This document shows positions 36,289 to 50,070 of a DNA stretch of 64,000 bases, in pieces (within the stretch, counting starts at the first letter, position 1; each line of letters starts with the position of its first letter). Both the position numbers and the translations under genes were made by a program. Under the pieces are notes generated by a model. The model saw only the letters and a program-made list of their open reading frames with translations. It was not told the origin of the DNA and searched no databases. This DNA comes from Antilocapra americana (lineage: Eukaryota > Chordata > Mammalia > Artiodactyla > Antilocapridae): contig ML664662.1 of assembly GCA_007570785.1 (NCBI GenBank), positions 1-64,000 of the forward strand, in the 5' to 3' direction.

Positions 36289-36472
36289 AAAGATTGAAGG
36301 CAGGAAGAGAAGGGGATGACAGAGGATGAGACGGTTGGATGGCATCGCCAACTTGATGGACATGAGTTTGATCAAACTCCGGGAGTTGGTGATGGACAGG
36401 GAAGCCTAGCATGCTGCAATCCATGAGGTTGCAGAGTCAGACATGACTGAGCAACTGAACTGAACTGAACTT
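36289..36472 (+). mobile_element. BovB LINE, 3' tail fragment
   Basis: From agattgaaggcaggaagaga to the (aactg)n end. Only the last part of the element remains. Confidence 0.88.
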
Positions 36473-36594
36473 AAACTAGTAAAGGGTTTGATTAACAATA
36501 GTGAAGAAATTCCAGATTTAATCATTAAGTGATGGATTTGGGTTACTAAAAGCTTTTGTTTCCTTCTGTGGAAGTGCTTTTTAAAAACACATCT

Positions 36595-36905
36595 GTTTGG
36601 AAATAGACTTACAGACATAGAAGACAAATTTATGGTTACTAAAGGGGATAACAGGGTGCAGGGGGAAGAGATAAATTAGGAGCTTGGGATTAGCAGATAC
36701 ATACTACTATATATAAAATAGATAGATAACAGGGACCAACTGTATAGCACAGGGAATTATATTCAGTATGTTGTAATAGCTTATAATAGAAAAGAATCTG
36801 AAAAAGAAATATATATATACACACACATATACATATATGTATAACTGAATCACTTTGCTGTATGACTCTAACATAACATAAATTAACTAGACTTCAATTT
36901 TTTTA
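36595..36905 (+). mobile_element. L1 3' end, sense to CASK
   Basis: Contains atggttactaaaggggataa, agcacagggaattatattcag and the terminal ctgaatcactttgctgta. It carries an embedded (TA)n/(CA)n run at about 36809-36838. It is one of only two L1 3' ends in the gene's sense direction. Confidence 0.78.
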
Positions 36906-37029
36906 ATGTGTTTGAGTTTAGATTCTTTTTCAAATGACTGAATGACTTTACAAATAGCTGTGTAAGATATGCAGACGAACCTACAGTTGAGAGAGGATAG
37001 GAATTAAGTCAACCTATCCAGAGCTTCAC

Positions 37030-37335
37030 CATTCCAGTTTGTTAGCCACTAGCCACATGCGGCTATTGAGCACTTGAAATGTGACTGCTCCTAATTGCAA
37101 TGTCCTGTAAGAATAAAACACACTGGATCCTAAAGACTTAATACACAAAAAGAATGTAACGTATTTCATTAATACTTTTTAATGTGACCATATGTTGAAA
37201 TCATAATACTTTGGATATATTGGGTTGCATAGACTATGTTAAATTTCACCTGCTTCGTTTTAATGTGGCCACTGAAAAAATCTTAGTTGTGTGTGAAGTT
37301 TGCATTGTATTTATTTTGGATAATGCTGAACTAAA
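37030..37335 (-). repeat. hAT-like MER relic
   Basis: Contains tagccactagccacatgcgg and cttgaaatgtgactgctcc, then a segment matching the rest of that non-autonomous DNA transposon. The exact MER name is not certain. Confidence 0.55.
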
Positions 37336-38488
37336 ACCTTACTGAACGATTCTGAGAAAGCTTACTCTTAAATTTGACCTTTAAAGCTCAGACATTGAGA
37401 ATGAGATCGCCACTCCAGTGCTAAGAATGTCAGAGAGTATTCCTTTCTTCAGTCACATTGGTAAATACCCAACTTATTTTTGACCCAGGGTCAAATTAGC
37501 TTGCTGCAGAGTCGTGGTGCTCCAAAAGCAGCATCTGACTTTTAAAAGGTAGTATGAAAGACTCTCCTTTTCCAAGAACAGCTAATAGCATTATAAAAAT
37601 GAATACTACATACTTTTCAGGAAAATTCTTCTTAAAACAGACCACCTGAAACAGGTTTCCTAAATAACTCTCCCTTATTTGAGGGGCAGACTGAAAAGTA
37701 GACCCCAGAGGACATAGTTGTTCTACTGTTGTTGGGTAGCCCAAACTTATTATGCCATATAGTGGGTTGATTCAGTTTGTGTTTCTCCAGTTTGGGTCAG
37801 AATATCAAATATTACTTTCCATATTACTAGTGGCCCCTTTTAAAAGAAAATAAATTGATAAAATATAGACACATAGTTAAGTATAGGGACACTAAACATA
37901 GAAGTGGATTCCTCCTTAAATCTTTAAAAATTTCCCTGCAAAATGAAAAATACAATATTACTTGGAGGAGTTCCTAGTCACTAAAGATAAAGTAGATCTT
38001 CAAAACACCATGGTAACCCTGGGTCAGGTCACTCAAAGGAATGTTCTAAGCTAGTATCTTTAAGCAGTCAGATAATCACAATTTCAAATCATATTATTAT
38101 CACCTACTTTCAAATTCCTTCCTACTCTACTTTATGAGCTGATTTGTAGGAAAATACTCTTTTTAGTTTGCTATATCAGCAAGGAATTAATAGCAGTTAG
38201 TCTTTAATTCACACTCACATCTAAACACATGTTTTGAGCTTAACTTCTTGGAATCTATAGCTTGAATGCATGGATGGTGCATTTGTGTTTTGTAAACTGA
38301 CTTTTCTTTTTGGGCTGTTTAATACACCCATTTAATCGATAGTTGAATTATGGAAAATGGTGCTATAGTTATCCTAGATATAAGCCATATTTTGCATCAT
38401 TACCCTTATAATTTCAAATATGTTTTTATGTTGTTAGTTTTGTGCTGCTCAATCGTTGTTTGGATTTTAGTACCTGAAATATCAGAAG
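37336..38488. other. 1.1-kb intron stretch, nothing recognised
   Basis: No repeat, exon or RNA gene recognised. Confidence 0.5.
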
Positions 38489-38673
38489 GTAGTGCTAAGT
38501 TGTGTCCAACTCTTGTGGTCCCATGAACTGTAGGCTGCCAGGCTCCTCTGTCCATGGGATTCTTCAGGCAAGAATACTGGAGTGGGTTGCCATTTCCTTC
38601 TCCAGGAGAACTTCCCAACCCAGGAAGTGAACCCAGGTCTCCCACATTGCAGGCAGATGCTTTACTGACAGGT
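38489..38673 (-). mobile_element. Bov-tA SINE
   Basis: Reverse copy from gtagtgctaagttgtgtcc to gctttactgacaggtcc. Confidence 0.9.
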
Positions 38674-39759
38674 CCAGTGATGTTTAAAGTGTTTTAATCT
38701 TTGAAGGCAGGGTCCCCAGCAAACCTGCCTTTATTTTTGAGGGTGGATTAGAAGAGACTAGACCATAAGCATGTTCAGCCATATACCAAGGAGACATGTG
38801 TGTCAAATGGAGAGGTCTTTAGAGCATCCGTTTCTGCTATGATCTTTCAGTATAACAAATGTGGCACATGTCAAATAATGAATACAGAGGTTGAAATAGA
38901 TTGCAGTTACATGAAAAGGGCAACATTTAAAGTAAACAGAAAACAGAAGAAAAGACTCATTTTTGTTGTGGCAAACACTAAATCTCCATTTACTTCTTGA
39001 CTCTGATGTCAGAGCATTGAATGGAATCAGACTTTGATCAGAATAGAAAGAAATGGAAAGAGAAACTAAGGGGAAAGCAGAAGGTATGAAAAGGGTCACT
39101 TCTAAAAAGTGAGAAGCTGGAGATAAACATTACAGCCAGTACTAGAACTCCTAAGTTTTTCACAGAATCAGAAGGCAGAATAATCTTAAAGGGAGAGAAG
39201 AAAGTGTGCAGGCATCTGATTTATATTGTCTGGCTTCAGCCTGGTCCTCTAGTGCACTTGTCAGAAGTTGTCTTTGTAGTTATGACTCCCCACCGCAAAA
39301 GCCACACCTTATTCACACCTGTCCTCTCTTGGAGATAGAAACCATGTTTCATGTGTATCTCATCTCTTTCTCCACAGTGAACACCAAACCACCTTAACCC
39401 CTTCAGCCCCACACTGTTGCACTCCACAGAGTCCTTTCCCATCTGTTTTCTCATTAGAATCTTGCCACTGCCCTCTGAAGTTGTAGACCATGCAGGTCCT
39501 GCATCATGTCACCATCCCCGTTTCATGTGCCATAAGGAAAGCATTTGTAGAGATTAGCAGTCAGCCGGCAATAGTAGTGACAGAGGCTGGACCAGCACCA
39601 AGTTTTCTGACTCCAGATCCTAAGGGATTTTCATCACTGACACTTACAAACACAGTGTTCTCTCTAAAATGACAGCAAAAACAGACCAAAAAAATCAAAC
39701 TTTCTTTGACCCTGCTATTCCCTTTCTACAACCAGGATCATGTCTAAACCCAGCCTGAC
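38674..39759. other. 1.1-kb intron stretch, nothing recognised
   Basis: Short frames at 38800-39000 (+), 38803-39099 (-) and 39490-39672 (+) have no recognisable domain. Confidence 0.5.
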
Positions 39760-39975
39760 ATCATGGAAGGACTGACTTTGGAGTTAGGCCAGGGCTCAGA
39801 ACCAACCCCTTGTAATCGCTTTGTGATCCTGAACAGGTTTCAAGGTCTCAGGTTCCTCATCTGTAAAATACTTAACTCGCAGCCTTGTTGGGACATTAAG
39901 TGACCACAATCATATTGGGTACTTAGACCAGTGAGAGACATGATCAGTCTAAATTTGTTATATCATCATTGTCTG
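39760..39975 (+). repeat. MIR relic
   Basis: Sense MIR: gactttggagttaggccagg, cgctttgtgatcctgaacagg and ggttcctcatctgtaaaata. Confidence 0.75.
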
Positions 39976-40095
39976 CATCCTGAGTTTGAATCTGACCTCT
40001 CCACGGAATTTGATCTTACTCAGAACATTTATGGCCTTTTCTTAGTTGAATATTTCTTAAAACCTTTTCTCAGCCTTCTCTTAAGTTTTGTTTTT

Positions 40096-40282
40096 GTTTA
40101 GTCGGTAATTCGTGTCTGACTCTTTGCAACCCCATGGACTGTAGTCTGCCAGGCTCCTCTGTCCATGGCATTTCCCAGGCAAGAATATTGAAGTAGGTTG
40201 CCATTTCCTTCTCCAGGGGATCTTCCCAACCTAGGGATCGAACCCACATTTGCAGCCTTGGCAGGTGGCACCAGGAAAGCTC
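40096..40282 (-). mobile_element. Bov-tA SINE
   Basis: Reverse copy from gtttagtcggtaattcgtgt to gcaccaggaaagctccc. Confidence 0.9.
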
Positions 40283-41489
<1,207 letters not shown>

Positions 41490-41798
41490 CATTTTATTTT
41501 CTTAAGCATTATTAGGCAATGTTCATCTTAGATAATGCTGACACTTTTAAAATTTCAAAATAGTTGTGAACACATCTGTTCAGAACAACTTGAAGTAATA
41601 AGAATAAAAGGAACCTCTCACTATAAGGTTCACAGTGGCTAAGGGCATATTTGGTTACCCCCACATTTTTAGCATACTTTAGAGAACTGGAAAACGTAGG
41701 AGATAGAGTTCAGAAGAATAGCAGGTCCCAAAAGATACAATTCTGACTACAGAAGTCTTAGTGAAAAGGATTGGGTTGAGAGTAGAGGCCTCCATGTT
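41490..41798. other. CASK: Start of CASK intron 3
   Basis: No element recognised between the donor and the first SINE of the intron. Confidence 0.5.
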
Positions 41799-41810
41799 GC
41801 AAGCCTCTCT

Positions 41811-42025
41811 CTGGTGGTTAAGTCACTCAGTCATGTCCAACTCTTTGTGACCTCATGGACTGTAACCCGCCAGGCTCCTCTGTCCATGGGATTCTCCAGG
41901 CATTAGAATACTGGACTGGATTGCCATTTCCTTCTCCAGGGGATCTTCCTGACCCAGGGTTCAAATCCAGGTCTCCTGCGTTACAAGCAGATTCTTTACC
42001 AGCTGAACCATGAGGGAAGCCCCAA
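41811..42025 (-). mobile_element. Bov-tA SINE, 330 bp after CASK exon 3, with TSD
   Basis: Reverse copy from ctggtggttaagtcactcag to atgagggaagcccc. The 12-bp duplication gcaagcctctct lies at 41799-41810 and 42026-42037. It contains the acceptor-like ttccttctccag ending at 41939. Confidence 0.94.
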
Positions 42026-42359
42026 GCAAGCCTCTCTAAGCAACTAAAAACAAGTACTAACAGACTTCCTCTTTTAATGCAGTCACCATATTGGCAAGGA
42101 ATATTCTGTAGATAACAGTATGTCTTGATTTGAGGAAGCCACTCAACATGTTTCTCACAAAATTTTTGTCAGTAAGATGGAGAAATGTGGCCTAAAGGTA
42201 GTACAATTGGATACTTTCATAGCTGGTTGGATGATTTGTCCAAAGAGACTGTATCAAGCCTTATGGGGTGGCATACTATTCAAACTTTAAATCAGTGACT
42301 TTGATTAGGGTCTCTCTCAAGGTGGTAATCCAGGCATTTTCCAGAGCCAAAGTCATTTT

Positions 42360-42770
42360 AAGACTCTATTAGGGATGGATCTGCTTCCAAGCTCACTCAC
42401 GTAGTTACTGGAAGCACGCTATCAGACTGAGGGCCTGAGTTTCTCATGAGCTGTTGGCCCAAGGCCTCCCTAGGTTCCTTGTTACTGGGCTTCTCCCTAG
42501 AGTGGCTCCATAGCAGCTGGCTTCATCAGGGTCAGTCAGCAAGCAAGACCACAAAAGTAGGAAGCAGACAGAAGTCAGTCTTGTAACCTGCTCTCTGAAA
42601 GTCACACACCATCACTTCTGCCATATTCTATTAGTTAGAAATAACTCGCTAGATCCAGTCCACACCCAACAGGAGAGGATTCACCAGGTTGTGAAGACCT
42701 GGAGGTGGTAATCACTGGAAGCTTTGTCAGAAGCTGCCCTCTCCAGGGGACTAGCTAATAAAGTGAATAT
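42360..42770. repeat. Old MER/MLT-like repeat, family uncertain
   Basis: Phrases ccatcacttctgccatattc and agtccacacccaacaggag resemble the 3' part of the same class of element as 10065-10480. Confidence 0.4.
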
Positions 42771-44439
42771 CTAGACCACATTTTAAACTATTTTACAAGG
42801 TCATAGCAAAGAAGCTAAAACAAAGAAGGTGAAATTTAAGACCAATTAATATAAACTCATTCATTCACGTATATAAGTGTGAATTTAGGCGTAACTGCTT
42901 ATGTGATGTCAGCAGTTTAGTTAGTTGTTGCAACAGCTTTAAAAGCCCTAGATGGAACCTTCAGGTACATTAAATAGAAGTATGTGGTATGCAGAACCAA
43001 GCCCCAGCCCCAGCGTGTTGTATCAGTATATTGCCCATTCTCCCTAGAGTGTTCCTAATAAGCAAGACACTGGCATGCTTCCGGAATGGGATTGCCTGAG
43101 TGGGAAAGAGCCTAGAAATTCCATCATAGTGACACAGCTTACAAAGTTTTTGTTGGCAAGCCTGCTAAAAGATATTTGAAAACTATGTGCTCCCAGACAT
43201 AGCTTTCAGTTGATAAAAAAACTTTTATTGTGAGGATGCAATTTTTAGTCATTTGCATGTTTTTAAAAATGCGTTCTCTTCAAAACTCTAGCACTATACC
43301 TTTAGCTCATTCAATGTATGGAAAATGTCTGCTCTATGACCTAAATGGCAGAGCTAGCCATCACCGTCAAATTCATCAGCCAAATCAAAAATCTTTCTCT
43401 CAGAAAAACAAATCAAACTTCATTTTTCAAATAAAATTAAAGTGTTGATAGACATCACCGTGACAGTCATCTTACTGTTGATGTCTAATTCTAAACTAGA
43501 TAGCTTTGCCATGAATATATTGTCTGGATGAAATAAGATGACTCTCCCCATCCTTTCCAAAGCTGTTTTGCTCTCACAGATCACAAGCTTTGCATTCCCC
43601 AATTGTCTCTTTGAAGTTAGGCAGGCTTTTCAGCCCAGGTGAGTGGTTGGTCTTTGAGATGGGTTCTTCCGAATGGAGATACAAAAGGAAAATCAGCAGA
43701 CCACAGGCTTGTTTTCAGACAGACCCAATCATGGCAAATGTAGCTATGGCTTAAATGCCTTAAAAATATCTTGATATGTGTGTCCTCTGTAAAGGTTTTG
43801 AGTACTCCCAAAAATACCTAAGTCCCACTTTGAGGACAACTTGGCCTGGAGGAGCTATTAAAAAGACTAGGAAAATTTAGTTATCCAGGAATCTCTTCAT
43901 TTTTCTTTTACTACTAAAAGAGTCCCCAGATCATAAGCCCATAGTGGATCATAATGGATGTCTTTAGTGCTTTGAAAGATCATCAAGTGTTAAGAGGATT
44001 CTGTGTTTATTCAGTGTAGGGTGAGGAATTATAACTAGAATGAACAGGTGGCAGATAGATTCCACCTGTAAGCAAGGAAGCCCTCTTTGATGATTAGACT
44101 AATTCCGTGAATGAAGTGGCTGTCTCACTGAGTCTGCCATTCCTCACTAGAAATGCTCAAGCTAAACCTGGATCCATCCAGGTGTCCTGAAGTAAAGGTT
44201 TTAATTTTGGACTACAGAGGGGCTTTAGCATCCCTTCCAATTTTAACATACTATAATTGTTTTTATTTTATTCTTTATTCAGGAAATTTCTGTCCATACT
44301 TTTTTATTCACTAAGAAAACTAGACAACAGATTTTGCCATATACTATAAAATAGCAAGCACAGAAAGCAAAATTGTAAAATTCACCTAAATTTCACATTT
44401 GCTATCTGTTTCAAAGGGGTCTAAGTGACAGGATAATAC
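42771..44439. other. 1.7-kb intron stretch, nothing recognised
   Basis: No young repeat, RNA gene or exon recognised. Frames at 43230-43448 (+), 43420-43602 (-) and 43617-43811 (-) look like chance. Confidence 0.5.
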
Positions 44440-44570
44440 AGAGAAGATGGTCCTTGGTGTCATAAAACTTGGATTAGTATCCCACCTCCATCATTATTAC
44501 TAATTCTGTGACTTTGACCAAGTCTTTTAACTTTAAATTTTTCATAAGATTATGAGAACTAGATGAGAGA
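44440..44570 (+). repeat. MIR relic
   Basis: Sense MIR: ttctgtgactttgaccaagtc, cttttaactttaaatttttc and ataagattatgagaactagat. Confidence 0.65.
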
Positions 44571-44779
44571 TCAGTGTTCATTCACCTTATAAGATGGTGA
44601 CTTCCTCTACAATGATAAAATATTGTTTCCAGTGGAGTTAACAGATTAGTTTTAGTTTCACAATGTTGAATTATATGGGATTTTATATAGCTAAATTTTG
44701 TATGATTCAGTTGTGATTAGATGGCTATATATTAAGAACAAATTGTTAACACAAATAACTAGAACATAGCTTCCTAGTT

Positions 44780-45100
44780 TTTAACCTTTTATTTTGGAAG
44801 TTTTCAAATAGAAAGGAAATAATATAAGGAACCTCTATGTGCCTGTCACTGAACTTCAGTAGTTATCAATATTTTGCCATTCTTATTCTGCCTATCCTTT
44901 ACTGTTGTCTTTTTTCTTGGCAATTTCTAAATATCATTTCACCTATAAATACTGTTTGAATTTATAGATAAGGACTCTATGTGTGTGTCTCTGTGTGTGT
45001 ATAAAATACTATGATTATATCTAGCAGAATCAACAACTCCTTAGTATCTTGTCATATTCAGTTAATGTTGCTTTCCTTGATCTAACATGAATTTTTAAAG
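44780..45100 (-). repeat. Ancient L1 3' UTR-like fragment
   Basis: The order ttttattttggaagttttca, cctctatgtgcctgtcactg, agttatcaatattttgcc and atttctaaatatcatttc resembles the antisense 3' part of old L1 elements. A short (TG)n lies within it. Confidence 0.5.
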
Positions 45101-45904
45101 GATCTATTTCTCAATTTAGAATATTAGCCCTAGTGATCTGAAAGTAGATTATAAATTCACAGTTAAAAGAACTTAGTTATTTCTCAGAAGGGCTAGAAAC
45201 AAAATAGAAATATAAAATTGTTCTTTTGTATCATTCTTTTTTTATAAATTCATCTTTGCCCTGTCTTTTGCATTCCCTTTGATCCCCTCAGTTTAAAACA
45301 AATTAACAAACCCAAACCATTCATTACTATAAAATTTAAAGTCCTGTGGATCAGAGAGCAAAGCATAAGTTTGTGCGTGCCTCCACCTACTGGCTAGATA
45401 AGAGATTGCTCACGTAGCTACTATGTGTTATAAACAGGGCTACACTACAATTTTTCTGGCAATAGATCTAATGACCCTTAATATTCAGGGTCTCTTTGCT
45501 CAGGTTATGGGTTATCTAGATCCTTTCCAGTTTTCTGACATGACACTGATACAGAGTAGACAAAGAAAGAGAAAGCAAATGAAATAAGGTCAATTGACTT
45601 TGCTAGTGGTTGGCTACTTGGAAATAGCTCTGATAATTTTGATGGAGAAAAGGTTAAACCAAGCAAATATATTTGGATTAATGGTGACTTTCTGAGTATG
45701 GTATCCATATCTTTCTTTTCCACAGACTATCTATAACCAGCTCTCCCCTCTTTTCCCCTAAACTGAAGTCACAACATTACATGGCTCAATCTTGTTGCTT
45801 ATCATGTTAGCAGATCCTTAGAACTAGTTGATATAAATGATTTATTTATAAGCCTTAAGCATACTCAAATACAGAGACAGAACCAGAATTTTACTGCTGG
45901 AAAA
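45101..45904. other. Intron, nothing recognised
   Basis: No element or exon recognised. A 72-codon minus frame at 45505-45723 is not recognisable. Confidence 0.45.
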
Positions 45905-46030
45905 GATTAGAGCAGTAGATTTCAAACTTTAGCACTGGAAAATCCTGAGTAGAGCTTGTTAAACCAGGATGTACCAGGCCCCACCCCCTAGATATTCAGT
46001 GTCAACAAATGTGGGTCCTGAAACCGAGAA
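45905..46030 (+). repeat. MER20/MER5-like hAT relic
   Basis: agtagatttcaaactttagc, agagcttgttaaaccagga and aggccccaccccctagatat follow the order of a short hAT-Charlie element. Confidence 0.6.
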
Positions 46031-46277
46031 GGTCGAGAGATGATTGACTTTTAAAGTAAGGGTAATACTATTCAGAGACCATGTTGTCATTATCCCCAAC
46101 ACACACAGTAGTTTGTTAGAAATCTGCGTGTGTTTACACAATATCCATGGGTTCCAGATTACAAGTAAGTTAGAACTTGCCTGTAGCAGTTTGTAATTGT
46201 TTTCAGTAAAATAAGCATTTTAAAACATAGATTCAATTTTGAAGACAGGGCTATGTCATGTCACCCCCGACCTCAAA

Positions 46278-46385
46278 ATTAAATGTATATGTATGGCTGA
46301 GTCCCTTCACTGTTCACCTGAAACTATCACAACATTGTTAATCAGTTATACCCCAATATAAAATAAAAAGTTAAAAAATGAGTAA
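46278..46385 (+). mobile_element. L1 3' end, sense to CASK
   Basis: The 3' terminus with cacctgaaactatcacaaca, ttataccccaatataaaat and an A-rich tail is characteristic of cetartiodactyl L1. No extensive 5' part remains. Confidence 0.82.
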
Positions 46386-47097
46386 ATAAATATTGCCCCT
46401 TCCCAAAAAAATTAAATGTCTATTTCTAAGTCACACATCAGGGCTTATGTTTAGTAGCATCTGATACTTGAGTTAAGCTGTAAATCCTAAATTGGCTGGC
46501 CAAGAAATTTTAATTACCTTATTATAGAATGATTACATATACCACAGGGAGACTTACAGTAATTAAAAATGGATTTAAAACACATCTGACATGGAGACAA
46601 TAGTTTGTATCTTTTAAAATAATATTAACAGTTTGTATTTTTGAAGCTCACGAAGGAGATAGACTAAAAGTCCTTTTACTTAATTTTAATGTTAAAATTT
46701 TATTTTTAGTCTAGTGTTTATGCTCAGAGAAGGGAATGTTTGTGTAAGTCATTTATACTGATAGAGTAAAACTGATTACTACTTACCAGCAAATTTGACA
46801 CTTAAGAGAAAACATACTTGTTTCATATCAGGCAAGAAAAATCTGGATGTAACGTTTTAATTTATATGAAAATTTGTACATATTTTCAAATCTAGTTTTA
46901 TCTATTTTGATTTTTTGGTTTTATGTGTAATGATAGAAATTGCTCTTCATTCATTCAGCACATATTTATTGAGTCCCTTTTTAAGTGCTGGGTAATAGGA
47001 AATGGTTGGGAAATAGTTTGGTCCTAAAAACATTAGAAACTTGATACTTCTGGTAATTTAATAATCTAAGATACATGAAAGGACCTAGCTGGGTGAC
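46386..47097. other. Intron, nothing recognised
   Basis: No element or exon recognised. Confidence 0.45.
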
Positions 47098-47110
47098 TCT
47101 GTGTGTGTGT

Positions 47111-47324
47111 GTTTGTTTGCTAAGTCACTTCAGTCGTGTCCGACTCTTTGCGACCCCTTGGACTGTAACCCTCTTGTCTCCTCTGTCCATGGGATTCTTC
47201 AGGCAACAGTACTGGAGTGGGTTGCCATTTCCTTCTCCAGGGAATCTTCCCAACCCAGGGATCAAACCGGGGTCTCCTGCACTGCAGGCAGATTCTTTAC
47301 CATCTGAGCCACCAGGGAAGCCCA
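47111..47324 (-). mobile_element. Bov-tA SINE next to (TG)n
   Basis: Reverse copy from tttgctaagtcacttcagtc to gagccaccagggaagccc, preceded by a TG run at 47098-47111. Confidence 0.92.
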
Positions 47325-47534
47325 GGCGACTGTAGGTCTTTGGTAAATGCTAGTTAGAAGAAGAAGAAAATGTCGGTGTCATAAACTTTTTAAAATTAAA
47401 CATCTCTCTCTTTTTTTATAATGTAGTGCTTCTTCATTTTTTTATTTTTAAAACTTTTTATTTATTTATTTATTCTGTGATATGCTTTTATTGGTGTGAT
47501 TTCAGCAGGGCCAGGACTGTGGAAGGGATAAAAA

Positions 47535-47690
47535 TAAACTTTTTATTTTGTATTGAGGTATAGCCGATTAGCAAACAATGTTGTGATAGTTTCAGGTGGA
47601 CAGCAAAGGGACTCAGTCATACATATACATGTATCCGTTCTTCCCCAAACCCCCATCCCATCCAGGCTGCACGTAACATTTGGAACTCTA
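47535..47690 (-). mobile_element. Cetartiodactyl L1 3' end, antisense, truncated
   Basis: Contains attttgtattgaggtatagc, gttgtgatagtttcaggtgg and ccatcccatccaggctgc. Confidence 0.85.
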
Positions 47691-47896
47691 TGTGTGTTAG
47701 TTGCTCAGTCACGTTCGATTCTTTGCCACCCCTTGGACTGTTGCCCACCAGGCTTCTCTGTCCATGGGATTTCCCAGACAATAATACTGGAGTGGGTTGC
47801 CATTTCCTTCTCCAGGGGATCTTCCCAACCCAGGGATCAAACCCACATCTCCTGCACTGCAGGCAGACTCTTTACTGTCTGAGCTACCAGGAAAGT
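47691..47896 (-). mobile_element. Bov-tA SINE
   Basis: Reverse copy from tgtgtgttagttgctcagtc to gagctaccaggaaag, directly abutting the L1 3' fragment. Confidence 0.92.
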
Positions 47897-48031
47897 GCTC
47901 AGTGTTAAACATTTCTGTTGACTTAGGTTTACCACTATATTAAATGTTTAGTTGTGTTTTAGTTTTAAGGACTATGTGTCAGGGATCCCCAAGACCATTC
48001 CCAAATTTGATGACCTACTAAGAGGACTCCT

Positions 48032-48149
48032 TCCTGGAGAAGGAAGTGATAACCCACTCCAGTATTCTTGCCTGGAGAATTCCGTGGACAGTGGAGCCTG
48101 GTAACTGTCCATGGGGTTGCAAAGAGTTGGACACGACTGAGCTACTAAC
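48032..48149 (+). mobile_element. Bov-A type SINE with TSD, sense to CASK
   Basis: Bov-A monomer from cctggagaaggaagtgataa to gacacgactgagctac. The 15-bp duplication actaagaggactcct lies at 48017-48031 and 48150-48164, identical on both sides. Confidence 0.94.
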
Positions 48150-48169
48150 ACTAAGAGGACTCCTAGGAC

Positions 48170-49060
48170 TCAGCATATAGTCATATTCACAGCTATGATC
48201 TACTACTAGCTAAAGGGTATAAAGCACAATCGGCAAAAGGAGGTACATGGATTGTAGTCTGGGGCAGCAAGGCAAAAGCTTCCAAGGGTCTTCTGCCAGC
48301 CAGCAGCTGTGACAACACATGTGAGATGTTGTCCACCAGGAAAGCTCATTAGAGACTCAGCCCCCAGGGTTTTTGTCAGGGGCTTGTCATGTAAATACCC
48401 TCTGCCTGGCGTATAGCAAATTCCAGACTCCCAGAAAGAAAGCAGGTGTTCAGGATAAATCATATTGTTTGCACAAGCAGTTTAGACACAGTGAGCCACT
48501 CTTTTCATTTAGGAGGGGCAGAACCCATCCAAGTTCCCATATGCCAATCAAGAACTGACCTTGGAGGTATGCCTTGCAAGCCTTTTGAGAGATAATAGTT
48601 AGACCTGCTATATTAACTGTTTTCCACACAATAATAGAGAACAACGTAAGAAGGATTGATTTAATAAACTCCTGGATCTGCAAACAAAATATAATTACCT
48701 ATAAAGATAATTGCAAAGTTTGGATTTAAAAAAAAACTATTAACTGTAATTACTGTATCATTTTGACATCTCTTGGGGGAAAAAATGGAGGTGTCCCAAT
48801 TTCTGTATAAAACAAATCCTAGATTGAGATGTTACAGTGTAGAATAGATTTTAAGCTTTGAATACTTTAGGAAACAAACTGCATTCTGACGCCTACTATC
48901 TTAGAAATGCATTTGAAATTATCGCTCTGGAAATTTTTTTGTGTATGAAATAACTTTGAATAAATTTGTGTATATAATAAAATAAGAAAATTCAGTTAAC
49001 TTTGCTTTTTAAAGGAAGTAGTTCATTTAAAATGAAATTTTATAAGTTGTTCTTAGTGTA
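48170..49060. other. Intron, nothing recognised
   Basis: Overlapping short frames at 48206-48683 have no recognisable domain. Confidence 0.45.
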
Positions 49061-49278
49061 ATATAATACATATCCTTTGTACAAATTTAGAGATTATGGA
49101 AAATTATAATGATAAAAATAATACCATTTGCAAAAGGTAATCACAGTGAGCATTTCAGAACGTTTCCTTCTATGTATACCCATGATCACAGTTGCACTAA
49201 CTATGCATTTATACATACAATTTTGTATCCTGGTTCCTTTAACTTAATAAGTTTAAGCATTTTGCTATACGAGTAAAT

Positions 49279-49475
49279 GGGGCTTCTCAGTGGTAAAGAA
49301 TCTGCCTGCCAGTGCAGGAGATGCAGGAGCCATGGGTTCACTCCCTGGCTTGGGAACATTCCCTGGAGAAGGAAATGGCAACCCACTCCAGTATTCTTGC
49401 CTGGAAAATCCCATGGATAGAGGAGCCTGGTGGGCTACAGTCCATGGGGTCGCAAAGAGTCAGACACAGGTGAGC
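49279..49475 (+). mobile_element. Bov-tA SINE, sense to CASK
   Basis: From ggggcttctcagtggtaaag to gcaaagagtcagacacagg. An imperfect flanking match (tatacgagtaaat / tatacgattgaat) at 49266-49278 and 49488-49500 may be its target-site duplication. Confidence 0.92.
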
Positions 49476-49779
49476 ATGCATGCACATTATACGATTGAAT
49501 ACTTTTTTAGACATAACATTTTAATGATTGCATTAAGATGTCTAAACTATATATGCATGTGCTGCACTTAAATTTCCTCTAAAGCTGGATATTTAAACTG
49601 TTTTCTGTATTAGAAGTAATGTTATGATTAATAGTATTCTTGTACTCAATTACTTGCACACACACCCTGATTGCCTTATTTCCTCAAAATGAGTTTTTAG
49701 AAGTAGAATTCCTAGATATTAGAATTAGTATATGAATGCATACAAACACCTGTATCACACACAGATTTAGCCTTTTTTA

Positions 49780-50070
49780 TTTATTTGTTTATTTATTTTT
49801 TATTTTTAAATTTTCTTTACTTTATTGTGTTGGTTTTGCCATACAATGACATGAAACCACCATGGGTTTACATATGCTCCCCCTCCAGAACCCCCCTCCC
49901 TCCTCCCTCCCGATTCCCTCCCCCTGGGACATCTCGGTGCACCAGCCCCGAGCATCAATCCTGGGCTGGCGATTGATTTCACATATAGTAATTAACATGT
50001 TTCAATGCCATTCTCCCATATCATCCCACCCTTGCCCTCTTCCACAGAGTCCACGAGTCTGTTCTATACA
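49780..50070 (-). mobile_element. Ruminant L1 (L1_BT-like) 3' end, twin of 11985-12231
   Basis: The T-rich tail is followed by ggttttgccatacaatgaca and the same C-rich 3' UTR as at 11985. Truncation falls within a few bases of the other copy. A 19-bp duplication with one mismatch lies at 49761-49779 and 50071-50089. Confidence 0.92.
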
